From contig NZ_VTFG01000001.1 in assembly GCF_008692035.1 (NCBI RefSeq), positions 4,093,501-4,157,500 of the forward strand: DNA of 64,000 bases, written 5' to 3'. The notes below the pieces were generated by a model. The model made no database searches. It was not told the origin of the DNA and saw only the letters and a list, made by a program, of their open reading frames with translations. Positions 17,431 through 25,753 of the stretch are shown here, one piece after another; within the stretch, counting starts at the first letter, position 1; every line of letters begins with the position of its first letter. This DNA is from Pseudomonas marginalis (GTDB lineage Bacteria > Pseudomonadota > Gammaproteobacteria > Pseudomonadales > Pseudomonadaceae). Position numbers and translations under genes: made by a program.

Positions 17431-18798
17431 CTTGCCGATACAGAAGCTGGAGAAGATCCGTCCCAACAAATCATCGGAGCTGAATGCGCCGGTGATTTCT
17501 CCCAACAGCTGCTGCGCCTGGCGAAGATCCTCAGCCAGCAGCTCCCCCGCCCCCGCCAAGGTCAACTGCGCCCGGCCGTGCTCCAATGCCGAGCTTGCAT
17601 GGCGCAGCGCCTCCAGGTGCCTGCGGCGCGCACTGAAGCTGCTTTCCGACGTCTGCTCGTAACCCATGCAGGCCTTGAGATGCTCGCGCAGCAATTCCAG
17701 GCCCTCACCCGCAGACTTGGCGCTCAGGCTGATAGTGACGTGGCCATCAGCGCTGGTTTCCATCGCAATGGCTTCACCCGTCAGATCGGCTTTGTTACGA
17801 ATCAAGGTGACTTTGGCCGGGTCCGGCCGTTGCTCGAGGAATTCCGGCCACAATGCAAAAGGATCCACAGCCTCCGGCGCGGTGGCGTCCACCACCAGCA
17901 GTACCCGGTCCGCTTCGCCGATGGCTTTGAGCGCGCGTTCCACGCCGATCTTTTCCACCTGGTCATCGGTATCGCGTAAACCGGCGGTGTCGACGACGTG
18001 CAACGGCATGCCATCGATGTGGATATGTTCGCGCAGGATATCCCGGGTGGTGCCGGCGATCTCGGTGACAATGGCTGCTTCACGCCCCGCCAGCGCATTG
18101 AGCAGGCTGGATTTGCCGGCATTGGGACGCCCGGCGATCACGACGGTCATGCCGTCTCGCAGCAACGCGCCTTGCCCGGCTTCCCGCAGGACTGTGGATA
18201 ACTCATCACGGACCTTATCCAGCATCGCCAATACATGGCCATCGGCAAGGAAGTCGATTTCCTCTTCAGGAAAATCAATCGCCGCCTCGACGTAGATGCG
18301 CAGGCTGATCAACTGTTCGGTCAAGTTATGCACACGCAGGGAAAAAGCGCCCTGCAGAGAGCGCAGCGCATTGCGTGCAGCTTGCGCAGAACTGGCCTCG
18401 ATCAAATCGGCAATCGCCTCGGCCTGTGCCAGGTCGAGCTTGTCGTTGAGGAATGCCCGCTCACTGAACTCACCCGGGCGAGCCAGGCGGCAACCCAACT
18501 GCAGGCAGCGCTGCAGCAACATATCCAGAACGATCGGGCCACCGTGCCCCTGCAATTCCAGCACGTCTTCACCCGTGAAGGAGTTGGGTCCCGGGAAATA
18601 CAGGGCCAGGCCTTCGTCCAATACTTCCTCATCAGAGCCGAGGAACGGGCCGTAATGGGCATAGCGCGGCGTCAACTCTCGTCCGCTGATGGCCTTCGCG
18701 GCAATCCCGGCGAGCGGTCCGGAAATACGAACGATACCGACACCGCCGCGACCCTGAGCGGTAGCGACAGCAGCGATGGTTTCACGAGGAGCGCTCAT
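17428..18798 (-). CDS. mnmE: tRNA modification GTPase MnmE
   Basis: GTPase (456 aa, formerly TrmE/ThdF) that partners MnmG in modifying U34 of tRNA. The N-terminal tetrahydrofolate-binding domain (about 1-120) starts ETIAAVATAQGRGGVGIVRI. The G domain has G1 GRPNAGKSSLLNAL, the switch EIAGTTRD and G3 DTAGLRDT. The C terminus is the catalytic CIGK. It lies downstream of yidC on the same strand, separated by a terminator. Confidence 0.97.
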   Translation of the reverse strand: MSAPRETIAAVATAQGRGGVGIVRISGPLAGIAAKAISGRELTPRYAHYGPFLGSDEEVLDEGLALYFPGPNSFTGEDVLELQGHGGPIVLDMLLQRCLQLGCRLARPGEFSERAFLNDKLDLAQAEAIADLIEASSAQAARNALRSLQGAFSLRVHNLTEQLISLRIYVEAAIDFPEEEIDFLADGHVLAMLDKVRDELSTVLREAGQGALLRDGMTVVIAGRPNAGKSSLLNALAGREAAIVTEIAGTTRDILREHIHIDGMPLHVVDTAGLRDTDDQVEKIGVERALKAIGEADRVLLVVDATAPEAVDPFALWPEFLEQRPDPAKVTLIRNKADLTGEAIAMETSADGHVTISLSAKSAGEGLELLREHLKACMGYEQTSESSFSARRRHLEALRHASSALEHGRAQLTLAGAGELLAEDLRQAQQLLGEITGAFSSDDLLGRIFSSFCIGK

Positions 18799-18828
18799 CA
18801 GCAGGTTCCAGAATAAAAGTGACGGAAA

Positions 18829-18855
18829 GCAAAACGCCCCACTAGGGGGCGTCTT
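18829..18855 (-). terminator. Terminator after yidC
   Basis: On the minus strand a stem ACGCCCC/GGGGCGT with a 5-nt loop is followed by TTTT, placed between the yidC stop and the mnmE start. It should end the rpmH-rnpA-yidD-yidC transcript. Confidence 0.75.
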
Positions 18856-18877
18856 GAGTGGTTATCCACAGAGTAAA

Positions 18878-20581
18878 TTACGCCTCGGCTTTTTTGGTAG
18901 CCGCTTCGATTTTACGTGTGATGTACCACTGTTGAGAGATCGACAACACGTTGTTGACCACCCAGTACAGAACCAGGCCAGCCGGGAACCACAGGAAGAA
19001 GAAGGTGAAGATGATTGGCATCATTTTCATCACCTTGGCCTGCATCGGATCCGGCGGCGTCGGGTTCAGGCGCTGCTGGATAAACATGGTCGCGCCCATG
19101 ATGATCGGCAGGATAAAGAACGGGTCTTTGATCGACAGGTCAGTTATCCACAGCATGAACGGTGCCTGGCGCATTTCCACGCTTTCCAGGAGTACCCAGT
19201 ACAGCGACAGGAATACCGGCATCTGTACCAGAATCGGCAAGCATCCACCCAGCGGGTTGATCTTCTCTTTCTTGTACAGCTCCATCATGGCCTGCGACAT
19301 TTTCTGCCGGTCATCGCCATGTTGTTCTTTCAGTGCGGCCAGTTTAGGGGCCACGGCACGCATGCGCGCCATCGACTTGTAGCTGGCGGCCGACAGTGGG
19401 AAGAAGATCCCCTTGATCAGCATGGTCAGGAAGATGATCGACCAGCCCCAGTTACCGACGATGCTGTGGATATGTTGCAGCAGCCAGAAGATCGGCTGGG
19501 CAATGAACCACAGGATGCCGTAATCCACAGTCAGTTCCAGACCTGGGGACAACTCTTTCAGCACGGCCTGGCTTTTCGGGCCGGCGTACAGCGTAGCGCT
19601 GGTTTCAGCCTTGGCACCTGGAGCGACGGTCATCGCCGGGCCTGTGTAGCCGATGATGTAGTTGCCTTTGCTGTCCTTGCGCGCCAGTACTGCATTGTTC
19701 TGGCCGGGCTGAGGAATCCACGCGGTCACGAAGTAGTGTTGCAGCCAGGCTACCCAGCCACCGTTCACGTTATAGGTGATCGGCGCCTTGGTTTTGTCTT
19801 CGGCCACTTTATCCATGTCTTTCATGGATACTTTTTTGTACGGCTCCGAACTTGTCCACAGGGCAGCGCCCAGGTAAGTCGCGGTACCCGTCGCAGTGCT
19901 GGACGATGGATCGGAACTGGCGTCACGCTTGAGCTGCGCAAACATTGCGCCGGTCCAAGGCTGGGCGCTCTGGTTGTCGATCAGATAGGTGACAACGATG
20001 TCGTACAGGCCGCGCTTGAGTGTGAAGCGCTTGATGTAGTTGACGCCGTCCTTGCTGAACTTCAAGTCCACGACCAGTTGGTCTTGGCCATCTGCCAGTT
20101 GATAGCTCTTCTTCTCCGCAGAGAAAATCGGACGACCGGTTGCACTCGCATCAGGGCCGTTGGTGCCGATCAGGCCACTTTGTGCCTGGTAAACACGTTC
20201 GCCACCGTTATCGAACAACTGGAATGGGATTTCCGGGTGATCCTGACGACGCGGATACAGCGGAAGTGTCAGCTTGGCAACATCGCCACCTTGCGGGTCG
20301 ATAGCCAGGTCCAACACATCCGTCTTGATCTGGATGAGGTCGGTGCTTGCGGCAACTGCAACTTCGGCAGGTGCTTTTGTTTCGCCCGCTGCCCGTGGAA
20401 TGTCATCACTGGCGGCAGTATTGGTGCCACTTACTGTATCGGGAAGCCCCGCTGGAACAGCATTGGCAGCAACATTCTGAGTCGGCAGGGCAGCCTGGCC
20501 ATAGTCCTGGTTCCACTTAAGGACCATGACGTAGGACACGATTGCCAGGGCGACGATCAGGATCGTGCGTTTAATATCCAT
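18878..20581 (-). CDS. yidC: Membrane protein insertase YidC
   Basis: Inner-membrane insertase (567 aa) that places proteins such as Fo subunits in the membrane, alone or with SecYEG. The N-terminal membrane helix (about residues 5-22, ILIVALAIVSYVMVLKW) is followed by a large periplasmic domain of the gamma-proteobacterial type. Four to five C-terminal helices include the conserved GCLPILVQMPVFLSLYWVL. It starts 2 nt after yidD ends, in the order rpmH-rnpA-yidD-yidC. Confidence 0.97.
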   Translation of the reverse strand: MDIKRTILIVALAIVSYVMVLKWNQDYGQAALPTQNVAANAVPAGLPDTVSGTNTAASDDIPRAAGETKAPAEVAVAASTDLIQIKTDVLDLAIDPQGGDVAKLTLPLYPRRQDHPEIPFQLFDNGGERVYQAQSGLIGTNGPDASATGRPIFSAEKKSYQLADGQDQLVVDLKFSKDGVNYIKRFTLKRGLYDIVVTYLIDNQSAQPWTGAMFAQLKRDASSDPSSSTATGTATYLGAALWTSSEPYKKVSMKDMDKVAEDKTKAPITYNVNGGWVAWLQHYFVTAWIPQPGQNNAVLARKDSKGNYIIGYTGPAMTVAPGAKAETSATLYAGPKSQAVLKELSPGLELTVDYGILWFIAQPIFWLLQHIHSIVGNWGWSIIFLTMLIKGIFFPLSAASYKSMARMRAVAPKLAALKEQHGDDRQKMSQAMMELYKKEKINPLGGCLPILVQMPVFLSLYWVLLESVEMRQAPFMLWITDLSIKDPFFILPIIMGATMFIQQRLNPTPPDPMQAKVMKMMPIIFTFFFLWFPAGLVLYWVVNNVLSISQQWYITRKIEAATKKAEA

Positions 20582-20583
20582 GA

Positions 20584-20829
20584 TTACTCGGCCATCGAAG
20601 AAGAACGGGAGGTAGGGATAGGTGGAACCGGGTCATAACCACCGGGATTCCACGGATGACAGCGACCTAAACGACGAAAGGTCAGCCAGCCACCGCGCAG
20701 AAGACCATGATTTTCTATGGCCTCTAACGCGTAGCAGGAACAACTGGGGTAGAAACGACAGTGGCTGGCCATCAGAGGACTAATGGCATAGCGATAAAAC
20801 TGGATCGGAACGAGTGCCAGTTTACGCAT
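20584..20829 (-). CDS. yidD: Membrane insertion efficiency factor YidD
   Basis: Small membrane-associated protein (81 aa) thought to assist YidC-dependent insertion. It has the family signature YRYAISPLMASHCRFYPSCS with clustered cysteines and a GRCHPWNPGGYDPVP ending. It overlaps the rnpA 3' end by 8 nt and precedes yidC by 2 nt. Confidence 0.95.
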   Translation of the reverse strand: MRKLALVPIQFYRYAISPLMASHCRFYPSCSCYALEAIENHGLLRGGWLTFRRLGRCHPWNPGGYDPVPPIPTSRSSSMAE

Positions 20830-21229
20830 CGGTGCTGTCTACCCCTACAGTTTCGGTGCTGACTGCTGGTGCTGGTTTGTTGGTACGCGCCAGACGTTTC
20901 CAGAGCTTGCCGAAATGCTGAATCAATTCGGGGTTTTCTACATCCCCCAAGCCTTTGCGCGCGACGATAACAATATCCCAACCAACCAGAGTGTCCTGGT
21001 GGAGGCGAAACGATTCGCGCATCAGACGCTTGAGGCGATTGCGCTCAACGGAGAGCTTTACGCTCTTCTTGCCGATCACCAACCCGAGACGGGGGTGATC
21101 AAGATCGTTGTTACGCGCAAGGAGCAGGAGATTTTTCCCCGGAACCTTGCCGGTGGGGGAGTCAAAGACTGCCTTGAAGTGCCGGGGGGTTAGCAGACGC
21201 TTTTCCCGACTGAAGTCCTGACTCACCAC
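20822..21229 (-). CDS. rnpA: Ribonuclease P protein component
   Basis: Protein subunit (135 aa) of RNase P, which with rnpB RNA matures tRNA 5' ends. I chose the GTG at 21229 (MVSQDFSREKRLL), matching the Pseudomonas N terminus; the longer upstream frame overlaps rpmH and is not conserved. The RNA-binding signature VERNRLKRLMRESFR lies near residues 60-75. It lies 13 nt after rpmH. The RNA partner is not in this window. Confidence 0.95.
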   Translation of the reverse strand: MVSQDFSREKRLLTPRHFKAVFDSPTGKVPGKNLLLLARNNDLDHPRLGLVIGKKSVKLSVERNRLKRLMRESFRLHQDTLVGWDIVIVARKGLGDVENPELIQHFGKLWKRLARTNKPAPAVSTETVGVDSTDA

Positions 21230-21242
21230 CAGTACCGGATTA

Positions 21243-21377
21243 TCAAACTGCCAGACGCGCACGACCTTTGGCGCGGCGACGCGACAGGACAGCACGGCCG
21301 TTCTTGGTAGCCATGCGAGCACGGAAGCCGTGGGTACGGGCGCGTTTGATGGTGCTTGGTTGGAAAGTACGTTTCAT
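21243..21377 (-). CDS. rpmH: 50S ribosomal protein L34
   Basis: Ribosomal protein L34 (44 aa), very basic, starting MKRTFQPSTIKRARTHGF and ending GRARLAV. It is the first gene on the left of the dnaA-proximal origin and heads the rpmH-rnpA-yidD-yidC operon. Its ATG complement is at 21375-21377. Confidence 0.97.
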   Translation of the reverse strand: MKRTFQPSTIKRARTHGFRARMATKNGRAVLSRRRAKGRARLAV

Positions 21378-21429
21378 GGCGTTGTTACCTGGTTCGTCCA
21401 CAACGGGCCGGAATGGCCCCCGTTTTAAG

Positions 21430-21962
21430 AGACCGGCGATTCTAGAGAAAGCAAGCCTCTAGGTCAATTTCCAACCAGCTTTTCCTTCAATTAGATCTTT
21501 ACGGGCCTCCAGACCTTTTCTTTCCGTTCTGCTTCCATGAGCAATGCCATAGATATAAAAATAAAGAAGGAAGTTATTTAAAGCTTTTCTGTAAAGCTTA
21601 TAAAAGCTAGGCAGGCCATCCTCTGTGGATAACTGCCTTAAGGCCATATTCCACGTGCTGTACAGAGAATGACAACATGGGGGAGAAGCGGTGCTCTGCC
21701 TGTGCTGCGCTGTCGGATAAGCTGTGTGTGGAATGGCATGTTATCCACAGGCCAGTTACCCACAGACTTTCGACCCTACTTGTACAACGAGCTCAGGCGC
21801 GCTTATCCACAGAGCTTATGCACAGACCATCTGTCGCATTTTTTGCTGTTAAGGCGTTGATTTTGGCTGGCCTGTGAGCAACCTACATGTGGATAAGTGG
21901 GCTGCTGGCCGCTACAATGGCGGCTGTTTTTGCCTCACCGGCTTTCAACTTAGGGGATATCC
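21430..21962. other. Chromosomal origin oriC (rpmH-dnaA gap)
   Basis: Non-coding gap with six DnaA boxes: TGTGGATAA at 21624-21632, TTATCCACA at 21741-21749, TTACCCACA at 21756-21764, TTATCCACA at 21803-21811, TTATGCACA at 21816-21824 and TGTGGATAA at 21888-21896. An AT-rich candidate unwinding tract lies at about 21550-21608 and includes a repeated AAAGCTT. Genes on both sides point away from it, consistent with leading-strand orientation on each arm. This is the established Pseudomonas oriC location. Confidence 0.9.
21890..21918 (+). promoter_or_regulatory. Candidate dnaA promoter overlapping a DnaA box
   Basis: A -10 element TACAAT lies at 21913-21918, with a weak -35 TGGATA at 21890-21895 and a 17-nt spacer. 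The -35 is embedded in the DnaA box TGTGGATAA (21888-21896), so DnaA binding would compete with RNA polymerase, suggesting autorepression. No transcript evidence is available. Confidence 0.55.
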
Positions 21963-23483
21963 GTGTCAGTGGAACTTTGGCAGCAGTGCGTGGAGCTTTT
22001 GCGCGATGAGCTGCCTGCCCAGCAATTCAACACCTGGATCCGCCCGCTACAGGTCGAAGCCGAAGGCGACGAGTTGCGTGTCTATGCGCCCAATCGTTTT
22101 GTTCTCGACTGGGTCAACGAGAAGTACCTGAGCCGCGTTCTCGAATTGCTCGATGAACACGGCAATGGCCTTGCGCCCGTGCTTTCCTTATTAATAGGCA
22201 GCAAACGCAGCTCGGCACCTCGTGCTGCACCGAATGCTCCGCTCGCAGCGAGTGCCTCGCAGGCTCAAGCCCCTGTGGCGCCTGTTAATAACTCGCCAGC
22301 GCCGGTTGCCCAGACGCCTTCGAAAGCCTCGTCGCAGAACAACGCGCCTATCAATGAAGAGCCGTCCCGCGACAGCTTCGATCCGATGGCGGGTGCCAGT
22401 TCACAGCAGGCTCCGGTCCGCGCCGAGCAGCGCACGGTGCAGGTCGAAGGTGCGCTCAAGCACACCAGCTACCTGAACCGCACGTTCACCTTCGAGAACT
22501 TCGTCGAAGGTAAATCCAACCAGCTGGCCCGCGCGGCCGCCTGGCAGGTCGCCGATAACCCCAAGCATGGTTACAACCCGCTCTTCCTGTATGGCGGCGT
22601 TGGCTTGGGTAAGACCCACTTGATGCACGCTGTGGGTAACCACCTATTAAAGAAGAACCCGAATGCCAAGGTTGTGTACCTGCACTCGGAGCGCTTCGTG
22701 GCAGACATGGTCAAGGCCCTGCAGCTCAATGCGATCAACGAGTTCAAGCGGTTCTACCGCTCCGTTGATGCATTGCTGATCGATGACATTCAATTCTTCG
22801 CGCGCAAGGAGCGATCCCAGGAAGAGTTTTTCCACACCTTCAACGCCCTGCTCGAAGGCGGCCAACAGGTCATCCTGACCAGTGACCGTTACCCGAAGGA
22901 AATCGAAGGCCTGGAAGAACGCTTGAAGTCGCGCTTTGGTTGGGGCCTTACCGTGGCGGTAGAGCCGCCGGAGCTGGAAACCCGCGTAGCGATCCTGATG
23001 AAAAAGGCCGACCAGGCGAAAGTCGATCTGCCCCACGACGCTGCGTTTTTCATCGCCCAACGCATCCGTTCCAACGTGCGTGAGCTGGAAGGTGCGCTCA
23101 AGCGTGTCATTGCGCACTCTCACTTCATGGGCCGCGACATCACCATCGAGCTGATTCGCGAATCCCTGAAAGACTTGCTGGCATTGCAGGACAAACTGGT
23201 GAGTGTGGATAACATCCAGCGCACCGTGGCCGAGTACTACAAGATCAAGATTTCCGACCTGCTGTCCAAGCGCCGTTCGCGCTCGGTGGCGCGTCCTCGT
23301 CAGGTGGCCATGGCACTCTCCAAGGAGTTGACCAACCATAGCCTGCCGGAAATCGGTGATGTGTTTGGCGGCCGCGACCACACCACGGTCTTGCACGCGT
23401 GCCGCAAGATCAACGAACTTAAGGAATCCGACGCGGATATTCGCGAGGACTACAAGAACCTGCTGCGTACACTGACTACTTGA
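21963..23483 (+). CDS. dnaA: Replication initiator DnaA
   Basis: Initiator ATPase (506 aa) that binds DnaA boxes and melts oriC. It starts with GTG (MSVELWQQCVELLRDELP, domain I). A low-complexity proline/alanine/serine linker (about 85-160) precedes the AAA+ domain, with Walker A GGVGLGKTHLMHA near residues 213-225 and Walker B ALLIDDIQFF. Domain IV has the box-binding block GGRDHTTVLHACRKI. It begins the dnaA-dnaN-recF-gyrB series on the plus strand. Confidence 0.98.
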   Translation: MSVELWQQCVELLRDELPAQQFNTWIRPLQVEAEGDELRVYAPNRFVLDWVNEKYLSRVLELLDEHGNGLAPVLSLLIGSKRSSAPRAAPNAPLAASASQAQAPVAPVNNSPAPVAQTPSKASSQNNAPINEEPSRDSFDPMAGASSQQAPVRAEQRTVQVEGALKHTSYLNRTFTFENFVEGKSNQLARAAAWQVADNPKHGYNPLFLYGGVGLGKTHLMHAVGNHLLKKNPNAKVVYLHSERFVADMVKALQLNAINEFKRFYRSVDALLIDDIQFFARKERSQEEFFHTFNALLEGGQQVILTSDRYPKEIEGLEERLKSRFGWGLTVAVEPPELETRVAILMKKADQAKVDLPHDAAFFIAQRIRSNVRELEGALKRVIAHSHFMGRDITIELIRESLKDLLALQDKLVSVDNIQRTVAEYYKIKISDLLSKRRSRSVARPRQVAMALSKELTNHSLPEIGDVFGGRDHTTVLHACRKINELKESDADIREDYKNLLRTLTT

Positions 23484-23521
23484 TGACACCAGCGCAGCTT
23501 ATTAAGGCAAGGGACTAGACC

Positions 23522-24625
23522 ATGCATTTCACCATTCAACGCGAAGCCCTGTTGAAACCCCTGCAACTGGTCGCAGGCGTCGTCGAGCGCCGACAGACCT
23601 TGCCGGTGCTCTCCAACGTATTGCTGGTGGTCGAAGGCCAGCAATTGTCCCTGACCGGTACCGACCTGGAAGTCGAGCTGGTCGGTCGCGTGCAACTGGA
23701 AGAGCCCGCTGAACCTGGCGAGATCACAGTACCCGCGCGCAAGCTGATGGACATCTGCAAAAGCCTGCCGAACGACGCGCTGATCGACATCAAGGTTGAT
23801 GAGCAGAAGTTGGTGGTCAAGGCGGGTCGCAGTCGTTTCACGCTGTCTACGTTGCCGGCCAATGATTTCCCGACTGTGGAAGAAGGCCCTGGCTCACTGA
23901 CCTGCAGCCTGGAGCAAAGCAAACTGCGTCGTCTGATTGAGCGCACCAGCTTCGCCATGGCCCAGCAGGACGTACGTTACTACCTCAACGGTATGTTGCT
24001 GGAGGTGTCGGAAGGCATCATTCGCGCCGTGGCCACTGACGGTCACCGTCTGGCGATGTGCTCGATGCGCGCCGATATCGGTCAACCTGACCGTCACCAG
24101 GTGATCGTGCCGCGTAAGGGTATTCTCGAACTGGCGCGCCTGCTCACCGAGCCGGATGGCAATGTCAGCATCGTGCTGGGTCAGCACCATATCCGCGCGA
24201 CCACCGGCGAGTTCACCTTCACCTCCAAGCTGGTCGACGGCAAGTTCCCGGATTACGAGCGCGTTCTGCCTAAAGGCGGCGACAAGCTGGTGATCGGTGA
24301 TCGCCAGGCCCTGCGTGAAGCGTTCAGCCGTACTGCGATCCTGTCCAACGAGAAGTACCGGGGCATTCGTCTGCAGCTGGCCAACGGTCAGTTGAAAATC
24401 CAGGCCAATAACCCGGAGCAGGAAGAAGCGGAAGAGGAAGTGGGCGTCGACTACAACGGCGGTTCTTTGGAAATCGGCTTCAACGTGAGCTACTTGCTGG
24501 ACGTGCTGGGTGTGATGACCACCGAACAGGTTCGCCTGATCCTGTCCGACTCCAACAGCAGTGCCCTGGTGCAGGAATCCGATAATGACGACTCGGCTTA
24601 CGTTGTTATGCCGATGCGCCTGTAA
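23522..24625 (+). CDS. dnaN: DNA polymerase III beta sliding clamp
   Basis: Beta clamp (367 aa), a ring dimer that tethers polymerase III to DNA. It starts MHFTIQREALLKPLQLVAGV and ends with the typical YVVMPMRL that forms part of the partner-binding pocket. Three repeated clamp domains fill the length. It lies 38 nt after dnaA and 20 nt before recF. Confidence 0.98.
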   Translation: MHFTIQREALLKPLQLVAGVVERRQTLPVLSNVLLVVEGQQLSLTGTDLEVELVGRVQLEEPAEPGEITVPARKLMDICKSLPNDALIDIKVDEQKLVVKAGRSRFTLSTLPANDFPTVEEGPGSLTCSLEQSKLRRLIERTSFAMAQQDVRYYLNGMLLEVSEGIIRAVATDGHRLAMCSMRADIGQPDRHQVIVPRKGILELARLLTEPDGNVSIVLGQHHIRATTGEFTFTSKLVDGKFPDYERVLPKGGDKLVIGDRQALREAFSRTAILSNEKYRGIRLQLANGQLKIQANNPEQEEAEEEVGVDYNGGSLEIGFNVSYLLDVLGVMTTEQVRLILSDSNSSALVQESDNDDSAYVVMPMRL

Positions 24626-24645
24626 TCATGCCCAGCAGAAGCTAG

Positions 24646-25749
24646 ATGTCCCTTAGTCGCGTCTCGGTCACCGCGGTGCGCAATCTGCACCCGGTGACCT
24701 TCTCCCCCTCCCCCCGCATCAATATCCTCCACGGCGCCAACGGCAGTGGCAAAACCAGCGTGCTGGAAGCCATCCACCTGCTCGGGCTTGCCCGTTCCTT
24801 TCGCAGTGCCCGCTTGTTGCCGGTGATTCAGTACGAACAACTGGCTTGCACGGTATTTGGCCAAGTCGAACTGGCAGAGGGTGGGCACAGCAGCCTGGGG
24901 ATTTCTCGTGATCGCGGCGGTGAGTTCCAGATTCGCATCGACGGGCAAAATGCTCGCAGTGCCGCACAACTGGCAGAGATCCTGCCGTTGCAACTGATCA
25001 ACCCTGACAGCTTCCGCTTGTTGGAAGGCGCGCCGAAGATCCGCAGGCAGTTCCTCGACTGGGGAGTGTTCCACGTGGAACCGCGATTCATGGCCACGTG
25101 GCAGCGCCTGCAGAAGGCCCTGCGGCAGCGGAACTCATGGCTGCGGCATGGTACACTTGACGCCGCTTCGCAAGCGGCCTGGGACCGGGAATTGTGCCTG
25201 GCCAGCGATGAAATAGATGAATACCGCCGTGCCTATATCAAAGCCTTGAAACCAGTCTTTGAGCAGACCTTGAGTGAGTTGTTGGATCTCGAGGGGCTGA
25301 CGCTGAGTTACTACCGTGGCTGGGACAAAGACCGTGAGCTGAGTGCAGTGCTCGCGACGTCCCTGCAGCGGGATCAGCAAATTGGCCATACCCAGGCCGG
25401 ACCCCAACGGGCTGATTTGCGTCTTAGATTAGGCGCACACAATGCTGCGGATATCTTGTCCCGCGGCCAGCAGAAGTTGGTGGTGTGTGCACTGCGGATC
25501 GCCCAGGGGCATCTGGTTAGCCAAGCCCGACGTGGTCAGTGTATTTATCTGGTGGATGACTTGCCGTCTGAACTCGACGAGCAACACCGCCGTGCGTTAT
25601 GCCGCTTGTTGGAAGATTTACGCTGCCAGGTGTTTATCACCTGTGTAGACCACGAATTATTGAGGGAAGGCTGGCAGACGGAAACGCCAGTCGCTTTGTT
25701 CCACGTGGAACAAGGCCGTATCACCCAGACCCACGACCATCGGGAGTGA
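24646..25749 (+). CDS. recF: DNA repair and replication protein RecF
   Basis: SMC-like ATPase (367 aa) that, with RecO and RecR, loads RecA at single-strand gaps. Walker A is GANGSGKTSVLEA near residues 29-41; the signature ILSRGQQKLVV and Walker B YLVDDLPSELD lie in the C-terminal third. It sits 4 nt before gyrB. Two perfect-core parS sites lie inside this coding sequence without disturbing it. Confidence 0.97.
   Translation: MSLSRVSVTAVRNLHPVTFSPSPRINILHGANGSGKTSVLEAIHLLGLARSFRSARLLPVIQYEQLACTVFGQVELAEGGHSSLGISRDRGGEFQIRIDGQNARSAAQLAEILPLQLINPDSFRLLEGAPKIRRQFLDWGVFHVEPRFMATWQRLQKALRQRNSWLRHGTLDAASQAAWDRELCLASDEIDEYRRAYIKALKPVFEQTLSELLDLEGLTLSYYRGWDKDRELSAVLATSLQRDQQIGHTQAGPQRADLRLRLGAHNAADILSRGQQKLVVCALRIAQGHLVSQARRGQCIYLVDDLPSELDEQHRRALCRLLEDLRCQVFITCVDHELLREGWQTETPVALFHVEQGRITQTHDHRE
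25067..25082. other. parS site inside recF (first)
   Basis: TGTTCCACGTGGAACC matches the Pseudomonas parS palindrome, with only the last base off symmetry. It lies in the middle of recF, about 3 kb from dnaA. ParB, encoded in this window, should load here. Confidence 0.88.
25697..25712. other. parS site inside recF (second)
   Basis: TGTTCCACGTGGAACA is a perfect 16-bp parS palindrome near the 3' end of recF, 630 bp from the first site. Confidence 0.92.
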
Positions 25750-25753
25750 AGGC

